Assembly: GCF_051622035.1 (NCBI RefSeq) | Contig: NC_135357.1 | Location: forward strand, 11,739,001-11,803,000 | DNA from: Arctopsyche grandis | Taxonomy: Eukaryota; Arthropoda; Insecta; Trichoptera; Hydropsychidae | Direction: 5' to 3' | DNA length: 64,000 nt | Shown here: positions 25,298 to 37,765 of the stretch, piece by piece | Numbering within the stretch: the first letter of the stretch is position 1 | How the letters are laid out: every line of letters starts with the position of its first letter | The notes under the pieces: model-generated | Told to the model about the DNA's origin: nothing | Seen by the model: only the letters and a program-made list of their open reading frames with translations | The model's database searches: none | Made by a program: the position numbers and the translations under genes

Positions 25298-28200
25298 TGT
25301 AACAATTTTCTTGCCAAATTCCAATAAAATGTAAATGAAATCATAATTTCTTTCATCTTTTTTTTGTATTTGAAAACTTCAAAAATGAAATTTGATTCAA
25401 TTTATTTTCAAAGGAATCAGTATGCATGAGTATACATTGTACATATATAGGGGTACAATTTTATATATTTACTTTGTGCAATATTACAAGTTTTTGACAT
25501 TGTATGCGGGAATCGGACGAAGCTCAACTGAGGGATGTTTTAATTTGACGTCGCCCCCTTTTAACGAAGGGGCCAAAAGGCGTAGTGGCGGTAACAACAG
25601 TTGTTATTGACTTATTACGACTTCAGTGTACGTGTAAGCAGAAGCAGACAGTAAAATTGGGGGTGACAATAAATGCGTAGTTACACCACTTTACCCCCAG
25701 AAATTAAAAGGGGAAACCCTCGAGAATAAATTACTTTTAGTTATGCGCGATGCGGTACTGACTCACTGAACTAATTTCATTGGGAAGAATAACACGCGGA
25801 GAGGTTCCTTCGAGGGTTCTTTTCTTCGCGTAAGCTCTTTAGTTCTCGTTTGCCGAGGATTAATTTGAATTGCGAAAGCGCTCAGAGTTTTCCGAGCTTT
25901 CGTCGGTGCACTCGTTTGTGTGGCTCGCCAAACTTTAGTTGAGGAAATTTTTCCAGACAAGAAATAGTTAGCGGGATTTTATACGCGTTTACATGTGTAT
26001 TGCGAATTACGAGTTTATCTTTAAACTTTGCCACTGTGTATTTTTCCGGATAAATTCGCTTTGAAAGTCGCAAGAGGTCTCCGGAGACTCGTAAAATCCT
26101 CGTTTTCGTAGGATGCGGATGAATGCATCGCTTTACGACACGTTCACGTCCATTATACAACTGTTATATGCATCCGTATAAGAGCGTAAATATTTGTCGC
26201 AGTCAAATAAAATCCAACCGTAAAATATAAATGTATAATCAAACATGACCCACTCTTCAATGTTTCGTTTGAATTATATGCGTCTGTCTATCTTGGTCGA
26301 CTCAATTTCGGAGTCGGTTTGCCGAATCAATAATGGTCCGTCGTTCTATTGGCGGATTTCCATTGTCCGATTGATGTATTATATAACTCCTATTTATATT
26401 TGACGAGAGCGGTCTAATCAGAAGCAGACTTAATATTAAACTGTAGTCAATTAAAGTTGGATTCCTATGATTGGGTATCGGGAATTGCGTACAATTGATT
26501 CGGATAATCCGCATAATGTGCTCATTAAGTGACATGTCGATACCTCTCGGGAAAACGTATGCCATAATAAGGGATATAATTTATTTAGTCATTAGATGGA
26601 AATGTGTATGAATGTATTATTATTAAGGGTATAATTATGTAGTTGTGAATTCGTACATTTGCAGAGTGAGTTAATTTTGGGTTTACATTCGCATTATAAG
26701 TAGGGTTATATTTCGGCAAATTTATACACAATGTAATCTGAGACGCGACTGGATAATTTTCAGATGAAAATAAACACAAACCAACCTTAGAGTCAAAAGT
26801 GAAAAGTTTGATGTAATAAATCTGCACGCTTTTTCCTACAAAACGCAATTATTTTAAACATAAATGTTATTTTATGTATTGTTCAAGTACTCCTCAAAAA
26901 TTTCACTTTATAATACAGCTCTACATTTACTACATACATATATATGTATATAATATTATACTCAAACTACTGCGATTCTGTTTGCCATTGTACCTTTTAG
27001 ATTTATGTTTTAAAACAAATTTGAACATCGATCGAGATTGATCGATACCGTGTGAAATGATCATCGATCAAGTCGAGTGCAATTTTTGCTGTATTGTATA
27101 CAACTGAATTTCATATTTATTGCAATTGACAGAATCTTTTGCGGTTAGGGTGGATGTCATATGATATGTGTATACGTCATCGAATATGACAGATGACATA
27201 ATGCTGCGAAAGCATATTAAAGCATGTGTAGTTATGAATATCATGTAATTTTGTTGCGTTTAAAAATACAAAAATAATCGTAGTTATTTAATATAATAAA
27301 ATAATAGTATGATCGTTATAATATCATAGTAATAATGGTTATTACGAATCCCACATTTAATGTTTTCATTGTTTAAAAATCCTATTATTACTTTTTATAA
27401 CCAATAATCGCGATTGTTCAAGTTCATATATTTGATGATACTTCTATATTTGAATTTTTAATTTGGAATACGTAATTAACCTACAGCTATACATACAAGA
27501 TACAGATAAAAGAAACAACTGATCATTGATTTCAATACTCGTTTTAACTATAGGATATGATATTTTGAATTACTTCTGCCCATTTGTATATTATAGTTTT
27601 TATATTTTACAGTACATAGAGTTCTATCGATGAGGTTTCAATTTATTTATTTTTTGCATATTATTTTATTATATACAAATCGAAATGCTGTAATATTTTG
27701 CCTATAGCTAGCTAGATACGAATACTTTTAATGGGGACGAGCTTTATACATAGAGCTTTTGCGTCTTAACTTCTGATCGTCTGTCAATTATCTCGATCAT
27801 CAGCAAAGTTCATATGAACTCTGTTCCTGAAGATAATCTATCAGAATTCTGTGTGTGTGAGTGTGTGTACGTAATTTTCGTTCATAATTTGCCAATTTCG
27901 TGTCTATCCGAATATAATATAATATTTACACGTGACGTTTCATTTGTAATTTCATCTAAATACATGTATGGTTATTGCGATAAATAAATTCATTTAATTT
28001 CTGATACAAATGTTTCCGAAATGGTCCTACTAGTCAAATGTTTATTATGATTTAATCAGAACTACACCAAATACATAAAATGAGTAATACCTGTGTACCT
28101 ACATATGTATTGTACGAACATAGAGTAGTATTATTATTCATATGTACATATGTATGTATGTATTTACATGTGTTATACTCATTTTTGAGGCTTTTTAGAA

Positions 28201-29634
28201 TATTTTCCCGGCATATATGTCTAGGCGAAGCCCCAGTTTTGCCTAAAGGGGCCCACGGGTCTCGTTTGCACACGCGCGTACCGTTCAAATATTGAATTTC
28301 ATTTTGCTCTTTTTTCTCGTGTAGCATATGAACTTTATTTCGCGAATCTTGTCTCAAATTAAAATCAATCATTCACGTGTCTCTTGATGCGAAAAAAAAA
28401 GTGTACGATTCGTTGAATTTCAGACTCTTCCATTGTTACAATAAGAGATGAAGCTACAATAATTCGCGAAAAAGCAAGAACAAATCTAAAGAGGAAAATA
28501 TGAAAAAAATGGAATGTGGAGGATGCAATATGATTGTTTGTGTTTATATTATGTAAGTAAGACAACACGAATAAGCTTGAGATTTTTATGAAAGACCGCT
28601 CATTATGGTAATTTTTCCATACTTTACTATGTGATCTTTCATACTATCCCATGACATTACTCGAAGTCGTGTCAAATCGAGTGTCCTATAAGGAGAGTCG
28701 TTCGATTTGTCTCGTAAAGCTATTTAAAGGTCAATCTATTCCAATTCATTTTAAGCCATTATAATAATATGCGTTTGTCAGAATAATAAACGATCAAAAT
28801 TCTCATGTCAAGGCTAAATAGGCACTTATTTTAAATTACATTTATCGCGTAGGTGGAATGAACATGGTTTTGTCCTCTTTCTCTTTCACAAACGAATGTT
28901 ATAAACGCATAACGATCCTGGCTGACCTTCAAATCCACCTCTAAGCTCAGTTACACGGGTACGTTTAGACCCCAACGTTATTATGCGTAAATTATTAACG
29001 AGGTTTTTCCGCAAATGTTACCTGTACAGTGTATGTATGTGTATAGATTTGCGTTTGTGTGAATCACGTTGAAATTGTCGTAAAAATGCTTGACTCGATA
29101 TAATAAAATATTTATTTATTTTAAAATTGCCTCACGAGCGAAGTTTATATTGCAGGTGGGAGAAGGGGATTTTTGCGATTTTAATGTGATAAAAGTCTGC
29201 GTGCTGCGTCAAAAGTAGCAGTAATGTCGTTTTAATGGTCCTTTACAATTTTTCTGTTCTACGATTTATTCTCTCTTTGAAAATAATATGTACTTATGTA
29301 TGTATGTACATACATATGTACATGCTTGAGACTTTTAAATACAAAGGATCGTATCTGCAAGAATACAATGCGACATACGCGTGAAAAAAATCAAACGTAA
29401 CTTCAACGTGTTATTCATATTCTTTTCCAATATAAAGTAACGGTCCCATTTCACCGGAGAATATCAAATATTTTTTAGTAATTCGTTTATGGAAAATGCC
29501 TGAAGAAAATTATTGGTTTGTATATTAAATAATTTATTTTGTTGTAACTAAATTTGAAGTATTTTATTTTGATTTATTGTCAAAAATCGTAGGAATTTCA
29601 GTCACTGAAGATCCAAGTGATCATCATTTTGTGT
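25298..29634. other. Non-coding stretch
   Basis: No gene family was recognised. Bases 25540-26180 are somewhat GC-richer, with open frames on the reverse strand (25763-25960, 25882-26160) that show no domain. A short piece at 28220-28262 (GGCGAAGCCCC...GGGGCCCACGGG) has the same GGCGAAGCCCC motif as the array at 62131-62685. CATA/TATG clusters lie at about 28140-28165 and 29290-29325. Confidence 0.35.
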
Positions 29635-29868
29635 ACGTGCTCCGTGACCCGTGTGACTGTTTCAAATGCACATTGAACTTTCTTCTTCTTCTTCTTCACT
29701 GGTTTTGCTCAATGCTTATCGTCGTGGTCACTTTGTGTCATCTGGGATCCGTCAGTTCTTTAATTTGGTCTGACCATCTTACGGGAGACCGTTTTCTCGT
29801 TCGGCTTCTCTCTTTTGTTCCAGTGACTACTAGCTTCTCTATACTCTCCACATATCAAAAACATCATT
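29635..29868 (-). mobile_element. LINE 3'-end fragment
   Basis: On the reverse strand: remnants of the pol C-terminus, then a (GAA)n stretch, then about 45 bases ending near 29635 that are shared with 33576-33615. The antisense ATCTGGGATCC and TCTGACCATCTTACGGGAGA blocks recur at 29950-30090 and 53745-53815. Confidence 0.7.
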
Positions 29869-29873
29869 GAACG

Positions 29874-30178
29874 TGCCTCTGTGACCTGTGTGCCTGTTTG
29901 AATATACACATTGAACTTTCTTCTTTAATTTGCTCAATGCTGAGCATCGTGGTCACTTTCTGTCATCTAGGATCCGGTGGACGATCGGCCCACACTCCTA
30001 CTGGTCCTGTGCCAAATTAAATGCAGTTTTTAGGGATGATCCCGTCAGTTCTTTAATTTGGTCTGACCATCTTATTGGAGACCAATCTCTCGCTCGCCTT
30101 CCCTCTCTCTTTTTCATGAGGATCACCAAAAATTGCACCAAACGGATTTTCAATTTACGATTAAGACTTTAATGATCC
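29874..30178 (-). mobile_element. LINE 3'-end fragment, second in tandem
   Basis: Repeats the previous fragment, including its 3' flank (antisense TGCCTGTTTGAATATACAC, then CATTGAACTTTCTTC), CTCAATGCTGAGCATCGTGG and GTGGACGATCGGCC. The reverse strand of the last block decodes to DWRRIV-like residues, the C-terminus of RTE-type pol. It is degraded by stops and frameshifts. Confidence 0.7.
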
Positions 30179-30750
30179 CAATATACGTTGTAGAAATCTG
30201 TATCATTTTCGGATCTTTTTTTCCAAAAGTCTGTGAACCAATAATTTCTATTCCCATTTAAAAGAAAAAGTGGGACTTTTATACTTACGGAGATACATAT
30301 GTATGTATAGGTACATACAAACTTGCTTTAATTCTTTTATTTTGTATTTAAGTAGAGATATGTATATCATTTGCGATTTATGTATATATTTATGTACGAT
30401 GCTTACTGAAGTGGTGAGTAGCTTATGGAAGTGGTGAAGAAAGCTACTAGAGATAAAAGCTTTTCAGCATACGTTTTCTGCTACTACTACCACCACTAGC
30501 AGAATTAGTTGAGGATATGCATACGTTACGTAGAGTGCAATATCTGACTATGGGGTACGTGATCGCCATGACTAGTGAGGGTGTTTCAACCATACATACA
30601 TATGTACATATAGCCAAGGGTATATTTTAATAGGGGTGGGGTGGTTCGTATGAATACATATCGTAAAATATTATTGATCATCATCGTCGCTAGCCGTAGT
30701 ACTAAGAATATTTCCGTAAAGTTTCATTCGTATTGGCACTGACAGGTACT

Positions 30751-30936
<186 letters not shown>

Positions 30937-30990
30937 CTAAGTACATATGTATATAAATGTGACTTTTAGCTTTCGTTCAACTTCTTGAAA

Positions 30991-31003
30991 GGGGGGGGGG
31001 GGG
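30991..31003 (+). repeat. G13 homopolymer
   Basis: Thirteen consecutive G bases in otherwise AT-rich sequence. Confidence 0.95.
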
Positions 31004-33104
31004 TGATGAATGTTTTTGATATTTTATTCAGTAAAATGGTGATAAAAATCCATCGTTTTATTGCGATTTTTACAGTTTCATTTTATGGATTTGTGAAAAG
31101 CCAGAACGCTCGACGGTAATGCAATTACTTACTTTAATTCGTCTGTTAGTTCTGAATAATGCAGAGTTTCTATTTAAATTGTCTGCATTGAATAATTGAA
31201 GAAATTTCTTAAAGCACATATGCGAAAATTCAATTTGATGCATAATACTGCTGACAATATTCATATTAAATTATATTTTCCAAAAATTATCTGCAAAGAG
31301 CTTTATTTATTTTTTGTTTGATTACTGATTTTACCGAGCAACAAAAAAATTAGAATTCGATAATGATTGAATACTGAATTGAATGATTGAATACGATAAG
31401 AATTGAATACTGAATTGGTCTGAAGTCTAGATGTTTGTTTACGAAGGTTTTTACGTCATAAAAAAATATAATGTAATTCAATATTTAAATTTTAATGTTA
31501 TTTCACACATTGATTACTATAAAACTATACATTTTTTTATTGTTGATTGGTGATAAAAATTTTTTTCATGGTTATATAAAGGCTGTTGAAACAATATACT
31601 TAAATTGTTCAAAACAAATATCTACATATGTATAATACATATCGATTGAATCGACGTAATTATAGAACATTAAAATTATGACTCGCTAATGGCGATGCAT
31701 TAATAATTTGAATTGCCACAAAGCTCACCGTTTAAATATCGCTATAAATCAAACACTTTTTTTTCTTCCTTTTTTCACGTGCCGTATCGAAATTTGATAT
31801 CTTCCATATACATGATATTATTATGCAGCATCACAATGGAACACCCACACACACATCTTATTACACAAACGATCTCGCATGTCTTATTAATAGCAACTTA
31901 AAGTAAACATAGAAAATACGGCACACATATCGCATTTCAAACGCACGAGTGCCATTAACGGTACGATTGTCGATTCTGAAGATGTTAAATTGTCGACTAT
32001 CCTCACCGAGAGTGTGTGTAATGTCGAACGTGAGTACTTACACGAATTCGCCATCTGTTTAAATTAGTTATAATGCTCCGATAAATGCGTGTATGGTGCA
32101 AATTCGAATTTAATTGAGTTTCAGTTTATATGTACGTTCACATATCCAGGTGTTTAGATGAATTCGGTTGGGTTCAAATGTGGAGTTTAGTCAAGATGGC
32201 GCTTTGGATTTGCCCATTTACTGCGAGCTTAGCTAGGAAATTGATGGTTTTTAAAACACTTACATTTTTAATTACTACACGCTCTCCCCCTTTTCTGTGG
32301 TGAGTCACCTAGCGATACATACAGGGGTGGTTAACAAACTTTTAATGATTTTTCCCATTCAGCTCTGAGTACTTGTTATTTCGGTCTTCAAAGTCGAGAG
32401 TATGTATACAATTTTTCGCAAATTTAATTCGTTTTCGAAAAAGATTTTTTTTTAATTAAAATTATATATTATTTTTGTAAGTATATAGCGCGGCCCAAAT
32501 TGAATATTTTCGTTTTAAAGTTGTGCTCGGTCAGGTCAAAGTTCAAGAGCAAAGTTTGAAACATCTCGAGCAAATAAAATTTAATATTTATTTGCACAGT
32601 GTAAGTTATTCGTGAAGCTGTACATGATGGCGAAAATTTCTCATAAAATCTTTACTATATTTACCTACCTTGTAAGCAGTTTTAGTTTCGGTATTTATGT
32701 ATATTAATAATAATGTAGGTGTATGTATGTATATTTTGTATTTCCTTTTGAGAGTTATCATTCGTATTGAAATTTTCGAAATAAATACGAACAATAGTCT
32801 ATTATTGTATATTTGGATGGTTTTAAAAGGCATCACTTGGAAGCGTAATCGGATGTTTTCAAGTAGGGGGAGCGTATGTAAATGAAATTCTTGACTGACG
32901 TCTGTTAAAAAGTAAGGAAGAAACAAAGGATGGTATTGAAATAGAAGACAAAATGCTTATGCAACTTATTATATGAGTAACTGTACTTTGAAAAATAGTT
33001 GAAATACTATGTATGCAATATACGGAAATTATTTATACTAAAGTGGAATTTTAATTTGACTAGTTGCAAGGAATATAATGAACAATATTTTTAAAGTTGA
33101 ACAA

Positions 33105-33615
33105 TTTCAGTGTGATCTCTGGTGATTCCCATGACATTGTATAGAGTCGAGATATGGACGCTTAAAATGAAGGAAAGGGACATTTTAGATGCCTATGAAA
33201 TATTGTGTTGAATGAAGATTTTGAGTTTTACATGGTCTGCAAAACGCACGAAGATCTCGATCCTCAATAAGGTATGTAAAAAGTGGTCAGCTTAAACTCT
33301 CCACAATATGTAGAAAAAGGATTCTTTCATACTTTTGCCATATTGTTAGGAAGAATGTGCAAAATCTCAAGATGCTGGTAGTCACCAGAATACTAGACGA
33401 ACGAGAAGACGTTCTCCCACAGAATGGTCAAACCAAATTTAAACTGACGGGATCATCATTTAACATTGCATTCAGCTCAACACATGACCGAGAGGACTGG
33501 AGGCGGATCGTCCACCGGGTCCCAGATGACTACAATTTCATAGTGCAAAACGAAGAAGAAGAAGAAAAAAGTTAAATGTGTATATTGCAACAGTCACACA
33601 GTTCACAAACACATA
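33105..33615 (+). mobile_element. LINE pol C-terminal fragment with 3' UTR (pseudogene)
   Basis: With frame breaks this reads TLYRVEIWTLKMKER, then LSFTWSAKRTKISILNK, then a region ending in DREDWRRIVHRVPDD. This is the order and spacing of the post-RT C-terminal part of insect RTE/craniofacial-development-protein-2-like LINE proteins. A (GAA)n stretch at 33550-33570 is followed by about 45 bases shared with 29635-29680. An intact 72-codon frame (33357-33575) is only the tail of this dead copy. Confidence 0.8.
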
Positions 33616-33850
33616 TGTACAAGGATTCTATACTACTTTGGTCATATTGCAAGGAAGGGTGTGAATAGTCTAGAGAAACTGGTAGTCACCTGGTAATACT
33701 AGAGAGTCGGCGAGCGAGAGAATGGTGTCCTTGAAAGATGGTTGGACCAAATAAAAAAAAAACTGACGGGATCGTTCCTAAATGCTGCTTTCAACTTAAC
33801 ACAGGACTGGGAAGAGTGGAAGTCTCTATTTCAGATGATAGAAATTATCA
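33616..33850 (+). mobile_element. LINE pol C-terminal fragment, second copy
   Basis: Reads YFGHIARKGVNSLEKLVVT, then LDQIKKKLTGS, then NAAFNLTQDWEEWKSL. It is the same region of the same family as the preceding fragment, so two decayed 3' ends lie head-to-tail. No intact frame. Confidence 0.75.
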
Positions 33851-34130
33851 TGAAGGTCTGCATTGAGCAAACGAGAAAGAACATATGTTTTACCAATGAT
33901 GATGTATGGATGTAAACTTTTGACATTGATTTAAATATACTAAAATAGTATTGGGCGGGCTGATGAATATAATTCAAAATGATACGGAAAAAAACTCGTG
34001 GTGGATGAATAGAGGAACTGTATAAAACGGAAAACGGTAGATAGAGGATGTGCAAGATAGACGAGCAATGGATTGTAGAGGTTTACATCCAGCAGTAGAT
34101 AAATAGTGAACGACTTGCGTTGAAAATACA
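33851..34130 (+). mobile_element. LINE pol C-terminal fragment of a second family
   Basis: Reads LPMMMYGCKLLTL (the conserved LP-MTYG-E-W-L region), then after a gap a degraded stretch ending in VYIQQ. The DNA CATCCAGCAGTAGAT is shared with 8-22 at the window start. It belongs with the (GAT)n-tailed LINE at 1-58 and 8618-8829 rather than the (GAA)n family. Confidence 0.7.
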
Positions 34131-35609
34131 GTTTGTCGGTAAGAATTTAATAGTATAGCGATGAATTTATATCGGTGTTGTTTCGAAGCGTTCTGTGTAT
34201 AAAATAAATGAAGGGGATAATGTCTAAGGACATGAGTTATTTTTACTACGCAACGGCGAATCCTATTTTTTACGTTTCATTTATTTGAACTATTGCTACT
34301 TGTTTCGTTTCGCAAAGACTGGAAACAAATGTTTACTTGTCCGTAAAATGCGGAATGATTTATAATTCACGACGGAATCTGACAATTTGTATTGTGTGTG
34401 TGCAAAAAAGTTTTCCACGACGAAAAGAAAAACGCGCACACGTGTAAAGTAACACGAACCTCGGATTATTATTAACCCTTTCACATATTGTACATATGTT
34501 CATTCGATGGCGTTTATTTGAAATTGCGATTTTGTACCGTTATATAATATTTCGGCAAAAGCGTTAACGTCCGAATAAAACTGGTCGAAATTACACATTA
34601 TAGTACTACATCAACGGCATTTAACGCCATAACTACATTTGACAAATATTTTATTGTGAATTTCATGCGAGTATACGACATCGTAAAAATTGACTTTTTT
34701 ATATTCAAAATCGTAAAAGTGCCCGCGTATTAAACGTAACTGAAAGCCCACTTACGTGCCTTTCTAAAAATTGTATTACATTTCTTTTTTTTTTAATATA
34801 TAAAAGTCGACAAATCGTCTTAGGTTTTGTTACCCCTGCTCCTGATCGGCGATGTCCCCGAATTTCCCGCCCCTGGGAGCCGACCCCTCGGTAATAAAAT
34901 TAGTAACCCCCGGTTCCATACCCCGGGGCTACCCCTTGGCCCGCCATTAAGCAACATGTAAACGAAAATCTACATCGATCTATTTATCTGGGAGGTATTC
35001 ATTACGCGGATCTTCCGCTTGGGATAATCCCATCATATCCCACCGGTACCCTTTGATGTCGGTGCGATACTACTCATCCCACGGACGCATCCCCCTCCCC
35101 CTCCTTTGAGAAAAAAGCACTTGTCGCATCCGGGGGTTAAATAAATGAAAGAAATAAGACAGAGACTTTTGAGGGTTAAAGGAGGACGAGTTCAAACATT
35201 TTGCGACTAACCGACCCGCAGTGTATATCTTTTAAGTGGGAGAATCTCGCGTTGCACTCGTTGCAATGTGCATGAATGCAATGAAATTATACTGCAGTGA
35301 TGTTTGCATTTTTAACGCGTCTCGTTTCTGTTCTAAACGACCGCTAGCAAATTTTATTCAGTTTATATTTCGGCGTTGCTTTCAATGCGGCTTTCTGAAC
35401 CGACTTCAAGTTTTCATGTCTAGTAACATTTTTATGAAGTCAAAACTATTTTACTTATAGCAGTAAGTCTAGACCGGATATGAAACGAAACGACTAATAT
35501 ATATTAATGGCGATGCTTGTTGATTGTTTTGAAAAGTTCAGCAGTTTCCGCTTGGTCTCTGATGCCAATGATCACATATGTATGTCTGCGGAGAAAGACG
35601 GCGAGTGAT
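34131..35609. other. Non-coding stretch with a GC-rich island at 34830-35110
   Basis: The island (CCCGCCCCTGGGAGCCGACC, CCCCGGGGCTACCCC, CCCCCTCCCCCTCC) is sharply richer in C+G than its flanks and has no coding frame I recognise. It could be a conserved regulatory element or promoter-type DNA; unproven. Confidence 0.35.
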
Positions 35610-36137
35610 GAGTGATTGCAATTTACCGTCAAATTTCATTTACCGGTAAATGGTAAACATTTTTCCTACTATCGGTATACCGGTATTTACGTGTAAATGA
35701 AAAAAAAATCTGGATTAAATAACTGTATGTGGTTACTTTTCGTAAATAATTTAAAATAAATGTCAAGTGAATAGTGTCATATTAATACATATATATTAAA
35801 GTCCAATATTTTAACCAATTATATTTATTTGTTTGTTTGGATCATTTCAAAGTTTGGATCATAATTGAAACAACCGTCTGATCGCATTAACTCTTAAGCA
35901 AGCATCAGCGGAGCCACTCTTATGGATGCATCTTTTTGGAAATTTAATACTGAAAATAAACAAATTCCAAACTACCTAATCCACAATACGCCATTAGCAT
36001 CGATTTTTAATGCAATAATATGTCTGTACAAGCATTTGATTCGCGATAAAATGATTACCGGTAAAATTTCGAATTAATCGGTAATTACCAATGGTCGAAT
36101 CTTGCTGATTTACCGGTGAACCGGTATACAATCCCTA
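35610..36137. mobile_element. Possible hAT-like MITE with TACCGGTAAA repeats
   Basis: The right end, read on the reverse strand, is TAGGGATTGTATACCGG. The left end is GAGTGATTGCAATTTACCG, a degenerate inverted match. Palindromic TTTACCGGTAAA motifs recur just inside both ends (about 35638-35652 and 36056-36125). No transposase. The 8-bp target duplication was not confirmed. Confidence 0.45.
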
Positions 36138-37549
36138 AAGAATTACATCGCGAAAAGAGAGGAGATATTTTGAGATAGAGGAGAGATTTTGACAATGCAA
36201 TATTTGTTTTCTACGTTAACAACTTAAAAGTTTATACTTTTATTGCGTGTGACCTTTTTGTTTCGAAATGGGTACTGTTTGGAAATATTTTTAGAGGTGC
36301 GTCGCACGCCAAACTTTCCTTCCATTGCCACCTGATTAACCGTTTAAACACGCAGAATTTGAATCACAAGTTGAATGGATCGAAAATAGAACCAATCGAA
36401 AGAATGACGCAAACACGCACACGTCTGGATTGAATCAAAACGCAAATAGCGTCCCATTCAATCGTAACGCTAAATTATCGTAGCGATGCTCGTAATCGGC
36501 GAGGGCTTATCATATATGTATGTACAATGTTATTTATTTTCCTGTCCGCCTTTTACGTGGTGGATTTCAACTTTTTTATTGTTAAATTTTGTCCATTGTA
36601 TTGGTTAAGTTTTTGTTCGAAGTACGGCTATTGACGTCAACTTTCGATCCGTTATCAATTCTGGGGCGTTAATTGTAATATTTGTTCGAGGGCTGTCCTT
36701 ATCTGACTTTCGAAGTCCTAGCTGGTCGAAAAAGCCAAACATAATAAATAAGAGGCGTAACCAAACTTTTATTTAATATGTTTGTACATAAAATTATATT
36801 TGGCATTAATTTAATGAAATTTAAAATTCTTGCATTAGACTACACTTGAAATATTATATATTATATTATGAAGCAAAATATATATGTAAGTAAATTAAGC
36901 ATAAATATTTTATTTGGCAATTTTTGATATGAATATAAAGTTATATTGTTTAATTTGCATATACATACATACATACATATGTATGTATATTCTTTGGAGA
37001 ATTTGTAAAATTAAAATTAGTGAAAATTATTAGGGAAAAATGTCTTTACAATATAACAAAGTTATTATACTAGTAACACTTACTTGCCTAACTGTGCTTA
37101 AAAAAACCGCTAGCCACTGTGTTGAACTTCTAACATTCAGTTAAAATTTGTGTTTTAAATTAAATTAATGCAAAATTGGCTATAAAAATCATTTTATTGT
37201 GTATTAAATGTCAAATAATATAAAAAAGTGCAAGAAATGAAACAGAGCCGTCATTCCAAGGCGGATACCATTTTATAATTGCACGCTGAGCGCGGCGCGT
37301 ACTGAATTTCTCCTCTCACTCGCATCTGTGATGCACGTGCAAATATTTTGTCTCGTTTATATTGATCAACGTTTTTATTTCGTAATGGCATAGTTCGAAT
37401 CATAAAAGTTTTGATTTAAACAAAATATGAAGACCTTGCATTCAGCATATTTGGAAAATTAAAATAAGATATATGTCCTGGTCACTCGCTATCCATCACA
37501 GTGCGGCAAGTTTTAACTATTATTAATGTGTCCATAACGGAATACGTGG
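36138..37549. other. Non-coding AT-rich stretch
   Basis: Nothing recognisable apart from a CATA/TATG cluster at about 36960-36990. Confidence 0.4.
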
Positions 37550-37765
37550 ACTAGAAGTATGACAAGGTTAGTGGATATAGTGGGGAAAGTGAAGAGATTG
37601 AAATGGCAATGTGTGAATTGTAGAAAAATGAACGAAAGGTTGACAAAAGAATAGGTGAAACCAAGAGAATGTTAAAGGTTGAAAGAAAGGCCGCAAGGAA
37701 GATGGGTAGACCAAATTAGGAAAATGTGTGACGATGAGTGGCTGCAGATTATGATGATGATTCTA
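37550..37765 (+). mobile_element. LINE pol C-terminal fragment (pseudogene)
   Basis: With frame breaks this reads TRLVDIVGKVKRLKWQC, then RKMNERLTK, then RPQGRWVDQIRKMCDDEW, and ends in a GATGATGAT-like tail. This matches the usual LINE C-terminal order (RLKW-AGH-AR..., then GR-RWVDQI). It is dead and 5'-truncated. Confidence 0.75.

Noticed and set aside
33357..33575. 72-codon ORF as a free-standing gene
   Set aside because: It is the C-terminal remnant (DREDWRRIV motif) of a dead LINE pol gene with stops just upstream.
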